From NCBI RefSeq assembly GCF_032854445.1, contig NC_088295.1, positions 46,365,385-46,429,384 on the forward strand: 64,000 nt of DNA, written 5' to 3'. Made by a program: the position numbers and the translations under genes. Source of the DNA: Liolophura sinensis. Its lineage: Eukaryota > Mollusca > Polyplacophora > Chitonida > Chitonidae. The notes under the pieces were generated by a model, which had not been told where the DNA came from, made no database searches, and worked only from the letters and a program-made list of their open reading frames with translations. This document shows positions 48,501 through 62,300 of the stretch, piece by piece. Numbering within the stretch: position 1 is the first letter of the stretch; every line of letters starts with the position of its first letter.

Positions 48501-51500
48501 GAATTTGTTTTTTTTTTTTTGCAAAAAAATCTGTGGTGAACAGGTAGTTTCTTTAATGATATATAATTTGCAAACTTGTTATTCCACAGGCGGGCTCGTA
48601 CCAGGGTGGAGGACGTGTGGACATTCGCCTCCCTAGTTTGTCTTCAGGGGGAGGTAGGAGCGGCCAGACCACCAGGGGGAGTTCCATGAAGACGGAGCGT
48701 TCAGACCGCTTTCTGACTGGCCCATGCAGGACTCCATTAGACGACAGTAGCATCGAGGACAATGAGGGCAACTACGATGACAGTGAAGGTAAGGTGGTTT
48801 GAGTGATAGTGCATGGTTATTGTAACTTCACCTAATAGTATTAGATTGCACAAAGTGAACTAATTGTTTTTCCTTCACCATGGCAAGTGTTAGTCAGTTT
48901 TACCCTCTTGAAATGTTGAAAAGCATGTCCAAGGGGAAAAAAAAAAAGAGAACAAATTTGTTTTTGCATCAATGAATTCTATAGTTTATATCTAAACTGT
49001 TGTAAACTGCCAGTGTTTTATAAGTGGTTTGTAATCATTAGAAGTAAATAACATTTGAAAGTGAATGTTTTTCAGATATATGAATGTTTTATTTTTATTT
49101 GGTTTTGAAACTTTTATAATCTCAAAAATCTATCATACATATATGGAATACAATATATCATATTGTATCGCAGATAAATATAAAAGAAACTTTCAAACCC
49201 ATTCAACCCAACAACTTTACTTTACAACTAACACATACTGTAGAAAAATGATGCTGGAAAGAACGTTACTTGACTTTGTGCATCTTTAACCTTTGCATTG
49301 AAGTGTTTCACAAAAACGTTTTTTTTTTTCAATCCCCAAGTTCATTTGTTGATAATGTTATTTTTATTGCCTTCAGACACCCTACAGTAAATTTATTCAA
49401 TGGCCAAGGTAAATTTATTGGCCAAAGAATGTTTCATCTGTTCCTGACAATTAAGGGTATTTCTGTGTGCCTTCATCAAGTTCAATTTTTTGATTTTTTG
49501 ATTTTTTCATTGCATTCACATTCCCATGTGCATGGTATGTTAATAAAAATATTGCATTCAATGATGGATTTAACTTTCCATGAGACACTGTTGATAGACA
49601 TCATTCATGGAACTTATGTAATTTGTCAGTGTTTTATTTATGCTAATTACAGAAATTGTCAACAGGTGAAGTGATTGAATGATGATTTACTTAAATATAG
49701 TGATATAAGTTAAAATGAATATGTGAGCACACAGAGTGTTTTATGACGTGTCATCAGTGCCTTGGTGGGACAATTTTATTCATCTTTTGAATTAATTAAG
49801 CGGGTTAGTGCGCAAAATGAGTACTTGAGTGAAAGAACTATTTCAGGACAATTATTAAATGTCATAGATAATTTGCTGAGTCTGCATCTTTAAGTTTCAT
49901 ATTATACTGAGTACTTGTACCCTTGTAATGTTATCAGGTTATCGTGTTTGGCACAGGACCTTGTCTGTACATGATCAGTGTGGTAAAGTCATATTGTTTG
50001 AGATGTCAAAATAGTATTTAAATTTTCCCAGATTCCCAGATTCTGAGAGTTCTGTTGATTTTAGAAAGGTGTTTTGAGGTTTGCTTGGGACATGGGATGA
50101 TATTCTGGTGAAAAATTGTAAGTTTCAGCACCAAAAACTATTATTTTGTGACATTTGCCTGTAAAAATGCACTTTAGTAGGGGAAATTTTAGGCCATTTA
50201 GCATATGTGTGTATTTGTAATGTGGATTCAAATATGGACCTATAGTGAAGACAATATACATGATATATCCCCAAGATTCAGCAAGTCATAGAGAAAATAA
50301 GGCATTGTTCATCACGAATATCCTCATGTATTGTACAATAGACTGCAGACACATACACAAATATGGACCTATAATAAAGATAATATACATGATATATCCC
50401 CAAGATTCTGCAAGTCATAGAGAAAATAAGGCATTGTTCATCACGAATATCATCATGTATTGTACAATAGACTGCAGACACATACACAAATATGGACGTA
50501 TAATAAAGATAATATACATGATATATCCCCAAGATTCAGCAAGTCATAGAGAAAATAAGGCATTGTTCATCACGAATATCATCATGTATTGTACAATAGA
50601 CTGCAGACACATACACAAATATGGACCTATAATAAAGATAATATACATGATATATCCCCAAGATTCTGCAAGTCATAGAGAAAATAAGGCATTGTTCATC
50701 ACGAATATCATCATGTATTGTACAATAGACTGCAGACACATACACAAATATGGACGTATAATAAAGATAATATACATGATATATCCCCAAGATTCTGCAA
50801 GTCATAGAGAAAATAAGGCATTGTTCATCACGAATATCATCATGTATTGTACAATAGACCACAGACACATACACAAATATGGACGTATAATAAAGATAAT
50901 ATACATGATATATCCCCAAGATTCTGCAAGTCATAGAGAAAATAAGGCATTGTTCATCACGAATATCATCATGTATTGTACAATAGACCACAGACACATA
51001 CACAAATATGGACCTATAATAAAGATAATATACATGATATATCCCCAAGATTCTGCAAGTCATAGAGAAAATAAGGCATTGTTCATCACGAATATCATCA
51101 TGTATTGTACAATAGACCACAGACACATACACAAATATGGACCTATAATAAAGATAATATACATGATATATCCCCAAGATTCTGCAAGTCATAGAGAAAA
51201 TAAGGCATTGTTCATCACGAATATCATCATGTATTGTACAATAGACTGCAGACACATACACAAATATGGACCTATAATAAAGACAATATACATGATATAT
51301 CCCCAAGATTCAGCAAGTCATAGAGAAAATAAGGCAATGTTCATCACAAATATCATCATGTATTGTACAATAGACTGCAGACACATACACAAATATGGAC
51401 CTATAATAAAGATAATATACATGATATATCCCCAAGATTCTGCAAGTCATAGAGAAAATAAGGCATTGTTCATCACGAATATCATCATGTGTTGTACAAT

Positions 51501-54500
51501 AGACTGCAGACACATACACAAATATGGACCTATAATAAAGATAATATACATGATATATCCCCAAGATTCTGCAAGTCATAGAGAAAATAAGGCATTGTTC
51601 ATCACGAATATCATCATGTATTGTACAATAGACTGCAGACACATACACAAATATGGACCTATAATAAAGATAATATACATGATATATCCCCAAGATTCTG
51701 CAAGTCATAGAGAAAATAAGGCATTGTTCATCACGAATATCATTATGTATTGTACAATAGACCACAGACACATACACAAATATGGACCTATAATAAAGAT
51801 AATATACATGATATATCCCCAAGATTCTGCAAGTCATAGAGAAAATAAGGCATTGTTCATCACGAATATCATCATGTATTGTACAATAGACTGCAGACAC
51901 ATACACAAATATGGACGTATAATAAAGATAATATACATGATATATCCCCAAGATTCAGCAAGTCATAGAGAAAATAAGGCATTGTTCATCACGAATATCA
52001 TCATGTATTGTACAATAGACTGCAGACACATACACAAATATGGACCTATAATAAAGATAATATACATGATATATCCCCAAGATTCAGCAAGTCATAGAGA
52101 AAATAAGGCATTGTTCATCACGAATATCATCATGTATTGTACAATAGACTGCAGACACATACACAAATATGGACGTATAATAAAGATAATATACATGATA
52201 TATCCCCAAGATTCAGCAAGTCATTGAGAAAATAAGGCATTGTTTATCACAAATATCCTCATGTATTGTACAATAGACCACAGACACATACACAAATATG
52301 GACGTATAATAAAGACAATATACATGATATATCCCCAAGATTCAGCAAGTCGTAGAGAAAATAAGGCATTGTTCATCACGAATATCATCATGTATTGTAC
52401 AATAGACTGCAGACACATACACAAATATGGACGTATAATAAAGATAATATACATGATATATCCCCAAGATTCTGCAAGTCATAGAGAAAATAAGGCATTG
52501 TTCATCACAAATATCATTATGTATTGTACAATAGACCACAGACACATACACAAATATGGACCTATAATAAAGATAATATACATGATATATCCCCAAGATT
52601 CAGCAAGTCATAGAGAAAATAAGGCATTGTTCATCACGAATATCATCATGTATTGTACAATAGACTGCAGACACATACACAAATATGGACGTATAATAAA
52701 GATAATATACATGATATATCCCCAAGATTCAGCAAGTCATTGAGAAAATAAGGCAATGTTCATCACGAATATCATCATGTATTGTACAATAGACTGCAGA
52801 CACATACACAAATATGGACCTATAATAAAGATAATATACATGATATATCCCCAAGATTCTGCAAGTCATAGAGAAAATAAGGCATTGTTCATCACGAATA
52901 TCATCATGTATTGTACAATAGACTGCAGACACATACACAAATATGGACGTATAATAAAGACAATATACATGATATATCCCCAGGATTCCGCAAGTCATAG
53001 AGAAAATAAGGCATTGTTCATCACTAATATCCTCATGTATTGTACAATAGACCACAGACACATACACAAATATGGACGTATAATAAAGACAATATACATG
53101 ATATATCCCCAGGATTCCGCAAGTCATAGAGAAAATAAGGCATTGTTCATCACTAATATCCTCATGTATTGTACAATAGACCACAGACACATACACAAAT
53201 ATGGACGTATAATAAAGACAATATACATGATATATCCCCAAGATTCAGCAAGTCATTGAGAAAATAAGGCATTGTTCATCACAAATATCCTCATGTATTG
53301 TACAATAGACCACAGACATACACAAATATGGACCTATAATAAAGATAATATACATGATATATCCCCAAGATTCTGCAAGTCGTAGAGAAAATAAGGCATT
53401 GTTCATCACGAATATCATTATGTATTGTACAATAGACCACAGACACATAGCATGGTCTAGCTATTTATTGTTTCACTCATTAGAGAATTATTGATGGGTT
53501 CATAGAGTATTTCTGGCCTGTAGACAAGAATGTAATAATATATTTAAGGCAGAAGACAAATGCTTCTTATCTTGAGAGCCTATAGCGATCATCAGTTGAG
53601 TAGAACCACACTGCTAGGTCTGAGCCAGACTGGATAAAGACATCAGTGGTCAGCATCAAAGGTAACAGATTCATTTTGCTTTGGTTGAGGGAATTAAGTT
53701 ACAGCTACAGTTGATGCGATTAACCAGATCGGTGACCAGCCTTTTTTTTCTCTTTTTTGGGGGCAGTCACCATGGAAACATGTGCTAGATAAAACATAAG
53801 CATATTACATAGGTACTTGTATACGGACAGGACTGGTCCTCTCAGGCCGGTGGCGGATTCAGTCCTGGCTTTGGATAAGGAATTCCTAATGTACATACAT
53901 GTAAATAAATAACAGTAAACAGGTTACGGCACTCATAGGGCTATTTAGGTACATGTAGTTTTATATCAACATTGGTTGAAGACCACCTGTTTTCTATGAA
54001 TATAGCCTGCATGTCACTAGCCCATATCACATGTGGGAAAATCCGTCAGTAACTTGTCAAAGGTTTATCTAAGGGGAATCTGGTAATTCTTCCACTCGTG
54101 AAAAACTGACTGTCATCGTGTAAGTGAAAAATTTTTGAGTATGGCCTTATTTGCAGCAATCAGTCAGTCAGTTAATCATTGTGAGCTATTGGGTTCACCT
54201 GGAAGTCGATCAGCAAGCCACTTCATTTATACAGATTTTATGCAGGTTGCATCTTTAAGCTGGGAGTTGGTACCTGGCATTTGGTGGGCCGATGAACATG
54301 GTGGCTGCTATTGCACAAGTCAAATACACTCTTTAATATTATAAACATATAGATTATCATGATGGGCTATTTATTAGTACATATACATATTTTTATTATA
54401 ACATCATGTTTGATAATCACACCACATTGCCATGAACAATGGCATTTGTGGTGTATAGACTATTAATGGACTCTTTGTGAAATTGGACAGATTGAAAGGT

Positions 54501-57500
54501 GATTTCAACGTGCACTTAAAAGTTAACAAAGTTACTGTATGTATATCCTGTATCAAAACATACCATAACTGGCAGGTGGGATTTTGAAGCGCAGATATTA
54601 AAGGGAAAGGAATTATCACGTGGCTTTGATCACAAATTGATGTAATAGCTTTAAATGTACCTGTCCAATTTAATAATCTGTAAGAACAAATCAGATTGCT
54701 TTGTTGTGCAAAATGGAGTAGCAGACATCTTTTTGTGTGATGATATTTTCAGATGCATCAAGATCAGAAATATATTAATCCCACTCCATTTTCATGTGTG
54801 CTTAATAATGAAACTTTGGTCATTAGCTCTCAATTTATGTAAAATGTGTATTTGAAAAGGAAGCATAAAGTAACACGATCAGTTGTATTTCAGAATTTTT
54901 AAAAATTGCCACTTTTACTGAAAAAGTAGATTTTTCTGTTAAAGTTGGCTCTTTGCTTGTTTCTTTTTGTTTTAAAAGCTTGCATAACGCTCTTAATTCA
55001 GAGATTTTAATATTGAATCAGAATGAGGTTTAATAGAACGCATATGAACATGTATTTCCTTTCACAGATATGGATTTGGTTATCTTCTGTACTGATATGG
55101 TAACTGCGCATGTGGTTAACTTTTATTGTTGAAAAATGCAATGCAGTGCAAAGCAGGTTTTAAGCACTACAGTACCTGTGTATAGAAATGTGTGTGTCAC
55201 AGAAAATTCACACGGATAACGTATCATGGTCGCAGGATGTCATCATCACCATCGACCCAAGGTAAAATTTGTGTCTGCCTTTACTTCTGAGGATAACAAC
55301 TGTTCCCAGTGGAAAAATTGTTTCACTAGATTTTAGTCACACAAAGCTTGATATAGAAAAAAAAAGAAAGAAAAAATATTTATGTGAAACAGAAGTAAAT
55401 TCTTAGAAACATTGTTGAACCTGTCCATTTTTTTTTTCTTTTAGCTCTGAAATAGCTTAATTTTGATTAATGACTTATATTGTATTTCTTGGCTCTTGGT
55501 TCATTGATCGCAGCCACATGCAAGGCAATGCCTGTTTTGCAAGGAAACACACATGTAGTAGATTAACTGGTCACACATTTCTAGCACTGTATGCATATTT
55601 TTTGCCTACTATACATGGGAAGTACAGATATGCACAGAAATGGAGGACAAACTTTTCGTCAAATTTACAAATTCCATGTATAACGCTTGGCTTGAACCTG
55701 CAGTACCTTATGTATGTCTCATAGTGATTGATAGTGCAGCCTTCACACATGCAAATAATGCAGAAATGTATGCTCTTGGATAAATGTATAATGTCTGCAG
55801 CAGATATCATCACAGAAAGTGATCAAGCCAGAACTATGTGCGCCTGCCTTGCGCTTCCGAGAAACGCAACTGTTAACATAAGAAAAATACTTTCACTGGA
55901 TTATGCACACAAAACTAGAAAAGTGCAGAAAACAAAATATGTATAAAAAAAAGTAAACAAAACCATAAAATCTTGCATGATGAAATTAGTGGCAAACAGA
56001 ATAGTGTCTGTAATCCTGATGTATGGGGCCGTTAAGGGGTGGTGATTGTAAGAGCTGTCACAGCTTTTAAAGTTTCAGGGTGAATGATATGCTGACCATC
56101 ATCCATTTTGTGGGTGTATAGGGAGACATAAAGCCTGCCATTAATCTGGAATTCTTAAAAATTTTGACATTGATTAACACTTTGTCCATTTTTTTTTTCA
56201 TCTGTGAAGCAGCCCTTGATGAGGGTGTAGTTTTATATTGCATTTTCTTGCATTATATTTTTATACAAGTCAATGAATGATGGAAGCTATAAGGAAACCA
56301 TGATTTTGTAATTCCAAGAAGGCATAGTTGGCAAACTGGCCGCAGATATAATTTTCTAGCGATTGAACATTTTTTTTTTTTTTTGCCTAAATGGTTCATC
56401 AAATATTGAAAATGTTATGCAGCCTCTAAAGAGGCCATTGTTTGATCAGTCTGTATAAATACAAATACTTGGGGTAAAAGGTCTATGTTTGTATATTTTA
56501 ACATATCGAATACACTATACACTGCATTCGCCAGTTCTCTGTAGGGACTGAGATGGTAGCACCAGGGCAAATTGGCAGTGTTGAGAACATATGTTCCTGA
56601 TCATCTGAGTGTCAGGCCCAACCTGTTGACAGTGGATGGCCACATTTTCATCCTCTGAACCAATATTTGTCCCAGAGCAAATTTGCATTAGACAGCTGAA
56701 GAGCATTCTCTGTTGCCCCAGGTGGGATTTCATTGGATGTTATTATCCCAATGAAATGACAGGGTGACAGGTCAGTCCATGGCCGCCCAAACAAGGCAAG
56801 AAACCCTTACTGAAGGAGATAAGCACTCTGTCAACAGCGCTCTGTAAAAGAACGAGGAAATCCCTGCCAGTTTTATCTCAAGAGAGCTGGGCGTCATGGT
56901 TTTAGCTGGAAGTGTTGTCAGCAGGCTGTGCTATTTGGAGGGTAGTGACGAAATAATTCCTGCAGCATCATGTGTGCTGCTGAATTTATTTATATCAAAG
57001 GACCAGGCAGGAAGAAATATATGCCAGTTAATTCATGCATGGAAAAGATTACATGGTACAAGATATGGAAAAAAGCTATTTTCAGCATTTCAGTCCTTCA
57101 AGAACAATATGGTAAAGGAACAAAGGAGATATTTATAATTTATGTAAATGACCTATTGTTTTGCCCAACCATGAGTACAATTGACTTGTATGGTGACGAC
57201 ACAACTGCATATAACCATGGCACAAATCTAACAGAATTAGAGGCTGCTATGAATCAGAAAGGGGCCTTCGTGGCTCAGTTGGTTCGCACGCTAGAGCTGC
57301 GTAATGACCCAGGAGCCTCCCACCAATTCGGTCGCTGTGAGTTCAAGTCTCAGCTCATGCTGGCTTTCTGTCTGGCCGTATGTGGGAAGGTCTACCAGCA
57401 ACCTGCGGATGGTCGTGGGTTTCCCCCGGGCTGTGCCCGGTTTCCTCCTACCATAATGCTGGTCCCCATCGTATAAGTGAAATATGCTTGAGTATGGCGT

Positions 57501-58358
57501 AAAACACCAATCAAATAAATAAATAAATCAGTCATGAGGTAGTGTCACTACAGTGAAATGTTTCTTTATATTGACAAATCAACCATTCTGTTATTAGGCA
57601 CTGAATATAAATTATGTAAACCAGACATTACAGCAAGGCAACTCATTTAATCAAAGCCTTAACTGGAATTCCCCCACTGATTCTGTCTGTGAAAAGATCA
57701 CAACCAAACTTGGTGTATTATTCAGGAAACAAACATATATTGGAAACAAATACAAAAATTCTGTATTATAAATCCTTCATTCTGCAACATATCGATTACT
57801 GTTGCATGATCTGGGGATATGCCAGCAAGTACCAGATAGAAAGACAACTTCAAAAAAGAGCAGCTAGACTAATATTAAATGCCCCTTATTTAACACCAAC
57901 TTCCAACCTTTTCAAGATCTACCTCGAATGGTAATCTCCAAGAGCCATTCCCATCCTCAAAGTATGTCAAACAAAGCCTTTGATACAATGGTCTAAATCT
58001 GTGGAACTCAGAAAGGACTTAAAAGAGTCAAAATCTCCAAAAGTCCTCTGTAAAAAGTTTCATTTTACCATGCTTGAAAAACAAAATGTAAATGCTTAAA
58101 AACCCATTTTCAATATATACACAGTTAATATCTTGATTGTAATCTGTCCTTTGCTGATTGCGTTCGCTTTGTATTGCTTTGTATAGCAGAATTACTGAAT
58201 CTATGCGTACTTTTGATACCGCTTTGTGTGCAAACTGTTCGTCTGGTCACTGTTAATATTTACTTGTAAATTCGTGTTTGTTTTGTCTCTGAGGGCCGCT
58301 GAGAAGAACAGTTTTTGTAACTGACAGAATAAATGTTGATCATTTGTCACCCTCAGAA

Positions 58359-58405
<47 letters not shown>

Positions 58406-59317
58406 CTGAGGAGGAATTTCCTCCTGAGACAACATTGCACTTTAGTTTCCAATTCTTCCCCTTGCTGTGCTAATTATAACAGTGAGAGCTAGCAGTAAGA
58501 ACTATCAGTTATGCATGTGTATTGTGATGGGTGCTGGACTAATGGGGAACCCGATTCCAGGCTAAAAATACATGAAATTCAAGCCTAATCTGTATAGTCT
58601 ATTGTCCAGTGATGTTCTTGCCTTGATGGTGACATTTTGTGAGCTAACCGATGATATTTTATTATTCCAGCATTGTAAGTTCAGCTTAAGACTCCGTTGT
58701 GTGGAAAATTTGGGAAAATTTGGTTCAGTGACTATATATATATCTGGGCCTTGCTGGCCAAGAGGAGCGGTAGATGCTCAGGTTTCAACCTCGGATAATC
58801 TTTACCAGAATTACTGTGGTCACTTGTACAAATCCAACTCGCATACTGTGACATTAAGTTCAGGAAGATTGTCCTGGACTACGGTGGTTTCCTCTGAGTG
58901 TTTTCCATCCATATATCTGACTGTTGTTGTTGTTATTAAACACATCGATCATATCAATAAATCCAGTAATGACCAGCGCTTGTAGTTTGTTGATGCTCTT
59001 GGCTGCTGCAGCTGATATTGTAGACTGAAATAATGCTAGCTCTCTTGAAAAAACAGACAGACTTCTTCGCTCACGTAAACTGATGTTCAGTATGGGACTG
59101 TACTTCTATATAGGCTTTTATTGCAGAGATCTGATGAGCGATTGTGTGTTTTGATGCCACACATGTATGTAGCTGGCCGGCTGCTGGTCCTGCGATGAAT
59201 AAGCCTGGTATAATATTGATGCCCGTGTACTGTGTCTGCTATAAATATTTTGGCTGGCTTTGTTGGCATACAGCAGCGAACTCTACTATTGAGAGCTTTT
59301 AATAATGTCTGCTGAGA

Positions 59318-59353
<36 letters not shown>

Positions 59354-62300
59354 TGTGGATCGTGCTCATACATTATACAGTGTACAGACAAACAGTCCAG
59401 AAAGTAGCTGTTAATCTGTTCATCAATGGCATAATTTACACTTGCAATTGGCTGGCATGCTTTAGAATGTCAGTGTTGCCAGCCTTGGTTTTCATGTACA
59501 GTTGTAAATAAAATGTATTTATTATGGATGATGTCTGTGGGTTTACATAGCAGCTTCAATAATCACCCTCAAAGTCAAAGATGAAAATTAACTTATTGCA
59601 TTTCTAAACAGTATTCATATGTATTGAAGCTCTCTGGTGGAGATAGTACTATAGCCTTACTGTATGTAACTCACCACCATCAGGTCCTTTACTTTAAAGG
59701 TGGAGAATACATAAAAATTACACACAGTTCAGGTGAAAGAGTGCGAAAAGTTATTCCTAACTGTGGTGTTCAGTATGTTTTTGCGATTTTTCCTTAAGGA
59801 GAAAAAGATTCTTAAAAATAATTTTTGTATGGTGGGTATTTGGGACCACCTTTTGGTATTTATAGTCCTTGTTTAATAATGTCATAAATGAGGATGTAAC
59901 ACAGGTTAAATATGTATTTTTTCACTAGAATTTGTTCTTTTCAGCTAACAAATGTATTAAACCTTAATTTGGATCATATTTATATTTTTATTATGTTCAT
60001 AAATATTATCATAATTTAGGTTTAATGCATATATGTTTCAATATAAGCAACAAATTTACATTTAAATAAATTTATTAGACAAGCACCACATCCTTATTTA
60101 GAACATTATTATGCAACAATGATAAATACTAAAAGTTGGTCCCAAATACCCACCATACAAAAATATTTTCAAATACCCTTTTCTCTTAAAAAAAAAAAAA
60201 TCCCAAAAAATATTCAAGATTATATTTGCAAATAAGTTTTGATGCTCTTTCATCTGATTTGGGCATCATTTTTTTGTTTTTTCTTCCCCGGTTTCCTCAT
60301 ACCATAATGCTGGCCTCTGTTGTATAAGTGAAATATTCTTGTGTACAGCGTAAAACACCAGTCAAAATAAAAAACACAAAATTAACTCAGTAATCCATTG
60401 ACCTTTGCTTGGAACCTGAAAAATCTTGTTACATAAAGCTGACTATTAAAGGCATGTATTTATATGATATGGATTCAGTAAAAAAAACAAAAAAAAAAAA
60501 AACAACATGCATTCATTCTTCTTTGTCTGCCTTGCTACATTCTGAAAGAGTAGATTAACATGCATGGCCTCACAGAATTATATATATATATATGTGAATG
60601 CTGTTTACATAACATAAAACTGCATCCCACTGGGTGACAGTGTTGGAAATTTCTGTATAAGGTAGTCCAACTTTCAGCCACTACGGAAGGCAGAAATACA
60701 GGTGTGTTGCCAGAAATGTAACATACTGTATACATTTGTACCAAAACAAAAAAACATCTCCCAGACCAAATAAATATCTCCCAAACCACATAATCATACA
60801 TATCCCACACAAGCATCTCTCAAACTTACCCTAATTCCTCAACCTTTTGCATATGAAAGGGCAACTTTCAATGCAATTTATATACGTTTTGATTTTAATT
60901 TGATTTTGGAGACCAAGCTACATTGGCTGGATTGGCCAGTTACAGGGCTTCACTAAAAGTATAATTTGATTAGTCTACCCAGAGTAATGCCCTCTTAATA
61001 TGCTTGAATACAGACCTAGCGAACATGCGAAAAGGTTGAAGAATACAGTAATTAAGGTCTGCCAAATAGGACTCCCCATTTCGAATAAGCATCTACCAAA
61101 CCAAATATAGGCCTCTCATACAGGCTTCTCAAATACAAAAGTCACATCTCTCGAACATAGCTCAAACTGGCTACCATGAGGCAGAGGACACTTTTTTGCA
61201 GCTGAAACATGGGAGATAATTGTGAGTACAGGGAAACGCGCTTCGGATGAGCGGGTTACAGGTTTTAACAGGTTAGTGGTACCGGTACATGTAACTGAAC
61301 AGACAATGTGACCATTATCCTCATTTTGTAGACTTGTTAGCTGTACATGTAACTGACAGACAGTGCGACCATTGTCCTCATTTTGTAGACTTGTTAGCTG
61401 TACATGTAACTGACAGACATTGTGACCATTATTCTCATTTTGTAGACTTGTTAGCTGTACATGTAACTGACAGACAGTGTGACCATTATCCTCATTTTGT
61501 AGACTTGTTAGCTGTACATGTAACTGACAGACAGTGTGACCATTATCCTCATTTTGTAGACTTGTTAGCTGTACATGTAACTGACAGACAGTGTGACCAT
61601 TATCCTCATTTTGTAGACTTGTTAGCTGTACATGTAACTGACAGACATTGTGGCCATTATTCTCATTTTGTAGACTTGTTAGCTGTACATGTAACTGACA
61701 GACATTGTGGCCATTATCCTCATTTTGTAGACTTGTTAGCTGTACATGTAACTGAACAGACAGTGTGACCATTATCCTCATTTTGTAGACTTGTTAGCTG
61801 TACATGTAACTGACAGACAGTGTGACCATTATCCTCATTTTGTAGACTTGTTAGCTGTACATGTAACTGACAGACAGTGTGACCATTATCCTCATTTTGT
61901 AGACTTGTTAGCTGTACATGTAACTGACAGACATTGTGGCCATTATTCTCATTTTGCAGACTTGTACATTATTATACATCCGAATGTGCTTTGTAAAGTT
62001 CTGCCATGTTTTGATCCTGTGGACCACCGTTCAGGTTGGATATAGCAACCTATGTTTCTTTGGCATTAATGCTTGTTTGCCAAAAGTTGCTTCTTTCCAA
62101 GGCATCATTAGTGTTTTGGAGGAGCTCCATATCTAATCTGACAAATGCTAGTTGGTGGGGAAGGTGTTTGGGAGGTATTTATTTTGTTTGGGAGGTACAT
62201 ATTTAGGTTTGGGGGGTACATATTTAGTTTGGGGGGGGGGGGGTACATATTTAGTTTGGGAGGTACATATTTAGGTTTGGGAGGTACATATTTAGTTTAT

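Noticed and set aside
50245-52227. 660-codon open frame as a repetitive protein gene
   Set aside because: The open frame follows from a 129-bp (43-codon) period without stops; the other strand is open as well, copies contain replacements and stops, and it lies inside an intron.
55190-55259. Exon-like segment ending ...atcaccatcgacccaag/gtaaaa
   Set aside because: A donor-like and two acceptor-like sites exist, but insertion between exons 6 and 7 breaks the frame (lengths 26 or 59 give the wrong phase) and no homology was recognised.
61116-61781. 221-codon minus-strand frame and 144-codon plus frame in the 57-bp array
   Set aside because: Same arithmetic effect of a period divisible by three; both strands are open and no domain is present.
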